From: JAJPKK01 sp963807015 | Lineage (GTDB): Bacteria; Pseudomonadota; Alphaproteobacteria; Rhizobiales; Xanthobacteraceae | NCBI GenBank assembly: GCA_963807015.1 | Contig: CAWEAS010000009.1 | Span: 124,001 to 188,000, forward strand | Reading direction: 5' to 3' | Length of the DNA stretch: 64,000 nucleotides | Part shown: one piece after another, positions 58,667-64,000 of the stretch | How positions within the stretch are numbered: position 1 is the stretch's first letter | How the letters are laid out: each line of letters opens with the position of its first letter | Made by a program: the position numbers and the translations under genes | Notes under the pieces: model-generated | What the model saw: the letters and a program-made list of their open reading frames with translations, nothing else | Databases searched by the model: none | Told to the model about the DNA's origin: nothing

Positions 58667-61321
58667 CTAGCGCGCGGTCAGAGTCTTTTCGATGTTGCGA
58701 AGCGTGCAGCTGTTGCTGTTGAAGAATTTGATGGCGTCCAACAGGTCGCGCTTACGCTCGTCGTTCAGGGCCGGCTTTCCTTGTTGGAGATCCTGCTCGG
58801 CGTTCGCCAGCATCGTGTTGGCGTCGTCGATGCAAATGTCGGCACGGCCAAGGATCGCGGATACGAGTTCGAGGGTGACGTGCGAAATCTTCCAGCCGAG
58901 CGAGAGCCCGAATGTCTCGTCTGGAAGGCGTATCAGCTTGAGTTGCGGCGGCAGCGCTTCGGGATCGTCGGCGGGCGACGCGCCGGGCTTGCTTTTGAAG
59001 TAATTCACGGCGCGCTCGACGGACTGGTTGGCAAGCTGGCTTCTGACGTTCAAGACCGCATTGACCGGCGCGATCAGATCGCGAAACGCGGTGCCGTTGA
59101 CGCTGTCGTAGTTGGGCAGGGGAGGTGCCCCCGTCAGAAGTATGAGTTGGAGATCGACGTCGGTCCGGTTCAGGCTTTCGAGGACTTCAAGAATGTCGAG
59201 GGCGGTCGCCGCACCGATCGGGTCCGAATAGGCCCCATCGACGAAATTCCACCGCTTCGCCGTATCCTCGGCGTCGCCGTTTGCGGCGGCGGCTGTCGCC
59301 GTCGATGGCGGCATGTAGCATCCGCGAGAGTCGTCCGGCGCGGGCTTTGCGGTCCTTCGCAGCACCGAAAAGGGCGGCAGAATGCCGGGAAACCGCGCGC
59401 TGGTTACGGCTGCGTTGATCAACGGCGTGCCCTTGGCGCCGTCGCCCAGGATTTTGCAGTCGAAGAACGAATAGACCGGGTACTCCCCGCTCAGCACGAA
59501 AGGCGCATAGGCAACCCGCAGACCCTGCTCCGCCCATGTCGAATTGAGGATCAAGGCCGGGGCAGCGCCGGTCGCCGACCAGTCGTCCTCGTATGGCTTG
59601 CCGATGATCTCGGCAGCCGTCTTGTCGTAGCGCGTTATCGATTGGCTCAGACTTTGCTGCAGTCCCTGGGCACGATCCCACGACTGACCGATCAAGTCGG
59701 GCACAATCGATCCGACGATCGGCGAGAAGTGATCGTCGAGGATGATCTTCGACATGGTCCGTTCGATCGGTCCATTCGCAAATTGCGACGGGTCGCAGGT
59801 CGAATCCTGCAGTTGCTCTTTCAGCGAATGAAGGTGGGATTGGAACAGCGTTGCGCCGATCGAGCCGCCCGATACGGCGCTGATCGCAAACACGTGCTGG
59901 GCGAAGGCAGGGCAGCGATCCTGCAGGCGCGCAAGCAGCGTGGCCGCGGCCGTGGCCGCATAGATGCCGCCGCTCTCGACTGCAACGATAAAGACCGGGT
60001 AAGGCCGTCCGGCCCATTTCGATCTGTCGCCGCGACTGTCGAGCCAGGTTTTGAACTTTTCGGCGAGATCGATATTCCGTACCTGCGGATTTTGCTTGTC
60101 GGCAACCGCGGACACGCCGGTCCTCACCTCGATGGGCTCGTTCTGGGCGACGAGGTAGTGCTCGCGGCGCAAGATTGCGAAAGCGAGGACGCCCATCACG
60201 CACAGAAGCACCGTCATCGGACGTTCGAGGCGCAGAACGATGGTGAGGACGGCAAGGATGAGGACTGCGATGCATCCGCCGAGAGCGATCGTGGCGGTCG
60301 GAACGCCGGCGTAGACGCACACGACGGTGAGGATGACGGCGACGGCGAGGACCGGGAATCCAGCGGACTGCCATCTTGCTTCTCGTGACAGATAGGCGAG
60401 CAACGCGGCGAGCGAATAAAAGAACACGATGCCGATTGCCATCGTCGCGAATGGTCCAAGGCGTCGATAGAAATCGATCGGCTCCGCAAGGTACTGGGGA
60501 ATGCTGACAGCGCCGATCAGCAGCGCGGCGAGAAGCGCCACCCAGCAGGTCAACCCGACGATCTTGTCTTCTCGGATACGCCACGGGATGCGGTAATACG
60601 CGACGGATTTTCGAAAGGTATCCGGGCGGCCAAGCGATCCGACATACAGGACCGCAATCATCAATTTGCGCCACATCCGACCGAACGCAGTGGTTCGCCC
60701 GGCGCTTCTCGGAACGAGGTCCAACAGATACGTGACCACCACGCCGACCACGACCGCGAGGACGGCGGTCGCAAGCGCCTTCGTTTGCAGATCGCCAAGC
60801 GCTGCCGAGATCGCGTCGACGCTCGGCTTGATCACCGGATCGCCTCGCGCCGACGGCACTTTCATGAACGGCTGCGCCATCTCGGCAAGTGTTTCGTTCA
60901 GAGCGATCATCTTGCTGCGGGCAAGCCAAAGTCCTGCCCCGAGTCCGAGCCACGGCAGAAACGCCAGCGCGCATGCCATGAACCGGCGCAGTCCCGAGTA
61001 TTCGGCAATGCCGGGCACCTCGGCGGGATTGGCGTGAACGATGTCACGCTGCACCGGGTTCAGCCAGAAATGCGACACGAACAGCGTCGCGCTGACGAGC
61101 GCAAACGTGACGAAGGCAAAAGCGATCGGGAGCGGGGGAGTGGCCTCGAGATAGAACAGGTAGAGCTCGCGCACCTGTCCCGACGTGATCAACAACAGAA
61201 AGATGATGAGAATGCCGACCGGCGGTAGCAGATGAAACGACCGCGTAATGCGGCTCAGCGGTCGCCAGAACCACGTCTTCAACACCATTCGCGAAACGGC
61301 GGACGGAGGCACGTGCTGCAT
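58667..61321 (-). CDS. Polytopic membrane protein with C-terminal patatin-like phospholipase domain
   Basis: An 884-residue protein. Residues about 30-390 hold roughly nine hydrophobic helices (for example PPVGILIIFLLLITSG and FPVLAVAVILTVVCVYAGV). The C-terminal half (about 440-760) is a patatin-like serine hydrolase: oxyanion-type loop VAVESGGIYAATAAA, nucleophile elbow ISAVSGGSIGATLF (Ser about 487) and catalytic Asp in FVDGAYSDP (DGA, about 695), with KGTPLINAAVTSARFPGILPPF between them as in patatins. It should cleave acyl chains of membrane lipids from inside or at the membrane. ATG 61321 overlaps the stop of the NUDIX-macro gene as TGATG, so the two are translationally coupled. The GTG at 61324 is an alternative. 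Confidence 0.82.
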   Translation of the reverse strand: MQHVPPSAVSRMVLKTWFWRPLSRITRSFHLLPPVGILIIFLLLITSGQVRELYLFYLEATPPLPIAFAFVTFALVSATLFVSHFWLNPVQRDIVHANPAEVPGIAEYSGLRRFMACALAFLPWLGLGAGLWLARSKMIALNETLAEMAQPFMKVPSARGDPVIKPSVDAISAALGDLQTKALATAVLAVVVGVVVTYLLDLVPRSAGRTTAFGRMWRKLMIAVLYVGSLGRPDTFRKSVAYYRIPWRIREDKIVGLTCWVALLAALLIGAVSIPQYLAEPIDFYRRLGPFATMAIGIVFFYSLAALLAYLSREARWQSAGFPVLAVAVILTVVCVYAGVPTATIALGGCIAVLILAVLTIVLRLERPMTVLLCVMGVLAFAILRREHYLVAQNEPIEVRTGVSAVADKQNPQVRNIDLAEKFKTWLDSRGDRSKWAGRPYPVFIVAVESGGIYAATAAATLLARLQDRCPAFAQHVFAISAVSGGSIGATLFQSHLHSLKEQLQDSTCDPSQFANGPIERTMSKIILDDHFSPIVGSIVPDLIGQSWDRAQGLQQSLSQSITRYDKTAAEIIGKPYEDDWSATGAAPALILNSTWAEQGLRVAYAPFVLSGEYPVYSFFDCKILGDGAKGTPLINAAVTSARFPGILPPFSVLRRTAKPAPDDSRGCYMPPSTATAAAANGDAEDTAKRWNFVDGAYSDPIGAATALDILEVLESLNRTDVDLQLILLTGAPPLPNYDSVNGTAFRDLIAPVNAVLNVRSQLANQSVERAVNYFKSKPGASPADDPEALPPQLKLIRLPDETFGLSLGWKISHVTLELVSAILGRADICIDDANTMLANAEQDLQQGKPALNDERKRDLLDAIKFFNSNSCTLRNIEKTLTAR

Positions 61322-62670
61322 CACGGCAACCGCTTCAGGAGACCGCCGTATGATGCAAGCGCCTTCTCGCAGGCATCCTTATGTCGCTTGGTGAAGGCGA
61401 GAAAATAGACTTGCCTGACCTCCGTATCGTCGTGTTGCTGGAAGAAATCGAGCGCGGCGCGGATCAATTCTGACGCAACGTCGTCAAGCTCGAGACCGCC
61501 GTCGCCGGCTCCGATCATTGGAAACAGGACCGACCTTTTGATCGATCGCTGCGACAACGTGGACCTCAAGCGGGTCCATGGGTGGCGGTTCTTGCGGTCG
61601 ATGCGCTGCAGGACGTTTCGCACGCATCGACCAAGGTCGGGAAGCTCGGCGCGAAAGCCGTGCCCCGGACCTTCGCCCCTCACGGTCGCGACATGATAGA
61701 GGCGTTTGACGCCGTTCCTCTCGAGTTCGCCTGCCGTTGTCTCAATGACCGTTCCGATCTTCACATGCTGGACGTGCTGGAGCGCGCGGTTCAGCGCATT
61801 GGCGATGGTGTCTTCGGTCGCATTGTCGTCGACGTCCTTCTCGGCTCCGAGCCAGCGGATCGTCGCGGAGATCGACCTGCCGGTGAACCGGTCCATGATC
61901 ATGTCTTCATTTTCGGAGTTGACCCAGATGTCGACCCCTTTGACGTTCTCGATGGACCCGGTCTTGTACCCGATCATCAGGCTGGGATTGGCAGTCAGCC
62001 CATAGTGGATGGTCTCGCTCGTCAGTGGCTCGCGGCGCCGTCGGTTACGTACAGCCCTTTTCTTGGCAAGGTGTTCGCGGAGCCAGCCGACCCCGATCGC
62101 GAGTTTTGAGTCTTCGATCTGGTTGTTGTCGAGCCATTCGAAGACCTTCTCGGCGGACACGTGCATGATTTCGGTGTCCTCGACGCCGATCCCGCCATCG
62201 CGTTGGGTCCGGTCAGGGCCTGTCACCTCGGCAAAGAACAGGAAGATTCGTTCGGTCGCGCCGCCGGGGGAGGAGAAATAGGTCGCAATCGGTGCGAGAT
62301 CGTCCTTCGCGATGACGTAGCCGGTCTCTTCCTGCGTCTCGCGAACGGCGGTTTCCCCGGGCGTTTCGGTGTGAGGCACCATCCCGGCAATCGCTTCGAT
62401 CGTCCAGCCATCGCCCGGACCGATCCGCCCGCCAAGACCCTTGCCGAGGGTGGGCGCGCGGAATTGCCGGACCAGCACGACATGATCGGTATCGGAATTA
62501 TAAAGCAGCACCGCGGCAGCATCGCCGCGCTCGAAAATGAGCGTGCGCTTCTGTTCACTCCAGCTGTGATCCGCTTTCTGATGAGAAATAACGAGTTCGT
62601 CGACTTTGAAAAAATCGTCCAGCAGGTTTTTGCTGCTGTGAACCGTGTGCTTTCGGGGCTCGTCGTCCAT
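61321..62670 (-). CDS. NUDIX hydrolase-macro domain fusion protein
   Basis: A 449-residue cytoplasmic protein with two nucleotide domains. The N-terminal half is a NUDIX hydrolase with an intact box: Gly 96, Glu 102, Arg-Glu 110-111, Glu-Glu 114-115, Gly 117 (G-x5-E-x7-RE-x2-EE-x-G), resembling NudK/ADP-ribose-type enzymes with VLVRQFRAP upstream. After a basic linker (KKRAVRNRRRR, about 203-213), residues about 220-449 form a macro-like domain: VDIWVNSENEDMIMDRF (VNSEN near 250-254 in place of VNAAN) and LFPMIGAGDGGLELDDV. Macro domains bind ADP-ribose and NUDIX enzymes cleave it, so an NAD-derived ligand is likely. ATG 62670 follows GGTGAGA. Coupled to the membrane patatin downstream. Confidence 0.82.
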   Translation of the reverse strand: MDDEPRKHTVHSSKNLLDDFFKVDELVISHQKADHSWSEQKRTLIFERGDAAAVLLYNSDTDHVVLVRQFRAPTLGKGLGGRIGPGDGWTIEAIAGMVPHTETPGETAVRETQEETGYVIAKDDLAPIATYFSSPGGATERIFLFFAEVTGPDRTQRDGGIGVEDTEIMHVSAEKVFEWLDNNQIEDSKLAIGVGWLREHLAKKRAVRNRRRREPLTSETIHYGLTANPSLMIGYKTGSIENVKGVDIWVNSENEDMIMDRFTGRSISATIRWLGAEKDVDDNATEDTIANALNRALQHVQHVKIGTVIETTAGELERNGVKRLYHVATVRGEGPGHGFRAELPDLGRCVRNVLQRIDRKNRHPWTRLRSTLSQRSIKRSVLFPMIGAGDGGLELDDVASELIRAALDFFQQHDDTEVRQVYFLAFTKRHKDACEKALASYGGLLKRLP

Positions 62671-62870
62671 CGTATCTCACCAGGCGAAGGGCGCCGCACG
62701 GTAACACCAGTTTTGTTCAGTTTGAAGTTAATCGGGTGCCGGAGTGTGCGGCGTCGCGGCGCGGCTTACCAATCAGGTTAATGACGGCGATCGACGCTTG
62801 CGCCGACGCGGACGAAGCAGTGGCGGCGCGTACGAAGTCCGTCATCGGAAACGCGCCGGCGACGTGCGTC

Positions 62871-63869
62871 TCAAAGTCCGGCGGCGATCGCGCGGATCGC
62901 GGCGCGCAGCCAGACCTGCTGGGGATCGGCATCGGCACGGCGATGCCAGAACATGTGCAGGCTGACTTCGACTTCAGGAAAGGGCGGAGCAAGCACCCGG
63001 ACACTCGGGACCGGCGCAAGACCCTTGACGATGCGGCTCGGCAGGGTCGCGACCAGATCGGTGGCCGCGACCACGAACGGGATGCCTGCCGAGTTGGGCA
63101 ACACCAGCACGATGCGACGGCGCAGGCCGCGGGCCCGCAGAATGGCATCGACGATGCTTGTGGCGACGCCATCCTGCGCGACCTGGACATGGCCCGCATC
63201 GACGAGGTGGCTTGCGGCTGCGTAGGCTTCGATCGAGACCGGCTCGCGCAGCGGATTGTCATGACCGACCATCATCACGAGGCGGTCGCTCCACAGCGGC
63301 TCGGCCGCAAGCTCCTTGGCTTGGGCGCCGAGCGGCGCAAATGCGATGTCGATCTCCCCCGAGGCGAGCTGCTCGGAAAGACGCGAACAGTCATTGGCGC
63401 GCACCTGGAGATCGACGCCAGGGGCGTGGCGTCGCAGATGACGGACCAGCGCCGGCAGCAAATCGGTGTGGTAAAGGTCGATGGTCGCGATCTTCACGTT
63501 CGCCCGGATCGTCGCCGGATCGAACGCGGCCGGCAGCGTCAGCGTGCGCGAAATGTCGGCGAGGGCGCCGTGGATCGGCCCGGCAAGCTCGATGGCGCGG
63601 GCCGTCGGTTCCATGGCGCGATCGCGGCGGACGAACAGCGGATCATCGAACATGAAACGCAGTCGGTTGAGGGCCTTGCTCACCGCAGGCTGACTGAGCC
63701 CGTTGCGAGCAGCGGCGCGCGTCACGTTGCGCTCCGACATCAGCGCGTCGAACACGACCAGCAGGTTGAGGTCGACCGACCGCAAATTCCGTTCAGGCAG
63801 ATTCCGTTCAGCCGGATTCCGTTCTGCCAAATTCCGCTCAGCCAAATTCCGCTCAGCTATGACATCCAT
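62871..63869 (-). CDS. LysR-family transcriptional regulator with N-terminal AERNL repeats
   Basis: A 332-residue LysR regulator. The wHTH domain includes LRSVDLNLLVVFDALMSERNVTRAAARNGLSQPAVSKALNRLRFMFDDPLFVRR, similar to the NodD/NahR branch, and the effector domain (about 120-332) has the usual two-lobed periplasmic-binding-like pattern. Before it, residues about 5-29 consist of five imperfect AERNL-type pentapeptides encoded by 15-base DNA repeats; translation may instead start nearer the HTH (a GTG/TTG was not evident), but the repeats keep frame from ATG 63869. Its target is unknown; it lies on the same strand 200 bases upstream of the NUDIX-macro gene. Confidence 0.83.
   Translation of the reverse strand: MDVIAERNLAERNLAERNPAERNLPERNLRSVDLNLLVVFDALMSERNVTRAAARNGLSQPAVSKALNRLRFMFDDPLFVRRDRAMEPTARAIELAGPIHGALADISRTLTLPAAFDPATIRANVKIATIDLYHTDLLPALVRHLRRHAPGVDLQVRANDCSRLSEQLASGEIDIAFAPLGAQAKELAAEPLWSDRLVMMVGHDNPLREPVSIEAYAAASHLVDAGHVQVAQDGVATSIVDAILRARGLRRRIVLVLPNSAGIPFVVAATDLVATLPSRIVKGLAPVPSVRVLAPPFPEVEVSLHMFWHRRADADPQQVWLRAAIRAIAAGL
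63786..63860 (+). repeat. Five imperfect tandem 15-base units
   Basis: Units of the form ATTCCGTTCAGCCGG repeat at 63786, 63801, 63816, 63831 and 63846, each keeping ATTCCG-TC at the same positions. They encode, on the minus strand, the repeated N terminus of the LysR protein. Confidence 0.85.
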
Positions 63870-64000
63870 ATTGCTTTGTCATTTCTCTAGCCGGTTCGAT
63901 TTCGGCATCATTGGTCGCGCGTTTCGCCTCGGGATGCGGCTCGATTCGCCGGCTCGCCGCAGGTGATCGAACCTTCGAGATAGCGGCCGCATCGGCGTTG
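63870..64000. other. Upstream region of the LysR gene at window edge
   Basis: About 130 bases before the LysR start. No confident gene is visible; a LysR target promoter and a divergent gene could lie here or beyond the window edge. Confidence 0.3.

Noticed and set aside
58223..60388. A 721-codon plus-strand frame across the receptor end and patatin gene
   Set aside because: It overlaps two genes with recognisable catalytic or barrel motifs and itself has no protein-like domain.
1..64000. tRNA, rRNA, riboswitch, integrase or transposase genes
   Set aside because: I looked through the intergenic stretches and found no cloverleaf, conserved RNA block or recombinase motif. A covariance-model scan would be the decisive test.

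Overview
The window looks like chromosomal DNA of a high-GC alphaproteobacterium of the order Hyphomicrobiales (Bradyrhizobiaceae/Xanthobacteraceae type). This is inferred from conserved housekeeping blocks (cvpA-purF-SDR, TPR protein-lipoprotein-der, nnrU-panB), three Bug-type solute receptors without adjacent TctA/TctB permeases, FixK/FNR-like boxes and several families of long palindromic intergenic repeats. I saw no rRNA, tRNA, insertion sequence, phage gene or CRISPR array.

Layout. 0-0.5 kb: end of prfC. 0.7-6.8 kb: a small secreted protein, a 5'-truncated acyl-CoA-ligase remnant, a tandem duplication of an exported lactonase-like metallo-beta-lactamase, and an FAD aromatic hydroxylase divergent from a MarR regulator over a doubled palindromic operator. 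7-14.8 kb: a large arylsulfatase, a 50-residue protein, an uncharacterised secreted protein and an orphan heavy-metal-type RND pump. 14.8-18 kb: a minus-strand aromatic operon (Bug receptor, Rieske oxygenase, BenD-like dehydrogenase). 18-25 kb: a frameshifted secreted protein, two paralogous DUF4344 proteins (one without its zinc motif), a thioredoxin/CcdA pair, a DOPA-dioxygenase-family protein, a membrane protein and a CHRD protein. 25-32.3 kb: carboxylesterase with Bug receptor, amidohydrolase with a PQQ alcohol dehydrogenase carrying two frameshifts, and a third Bug receptor. 32.4-41 kb: mostly housekeeping (nnrU, panB, TPR protein, lipoprotein, der, SDR, purF, cvpA, HpcH/HpaI aldolase). 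41-54 kb: subtilase autotransporter, P450, livHMGF-type ABC operon, NMT1-type binding protein, haem-c/propeller protein and LLM oxidoreductase, separated by palindromic repeats. 54-64 kb: MBL hydrolase, DUF2946 protein with TonB receptor, a NUDIX-macro protein translationally coupled to a membrane patatin, and a LysR regulator with an N-terminal repeat.

How the genes work together. Many encode uptake and oxidation of aromatic or ester compounds: tricarboxylate-type receptors, ring hydroxylase, ring dioxygenase plus diol dehydrogenase, esterase, amidohydrolase, sulfatase, P450 and alcohol dehydrogenase. The NUDIX-macro/membrane-patatin pair is the best candidate for an undescribed system.

Four genes, including purF, are broken by five apparent one-base insertions. 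Removing one base at each site restores an intact family protein, so I suspect base-calling or assembly errors, although true pseudogenes are possible.
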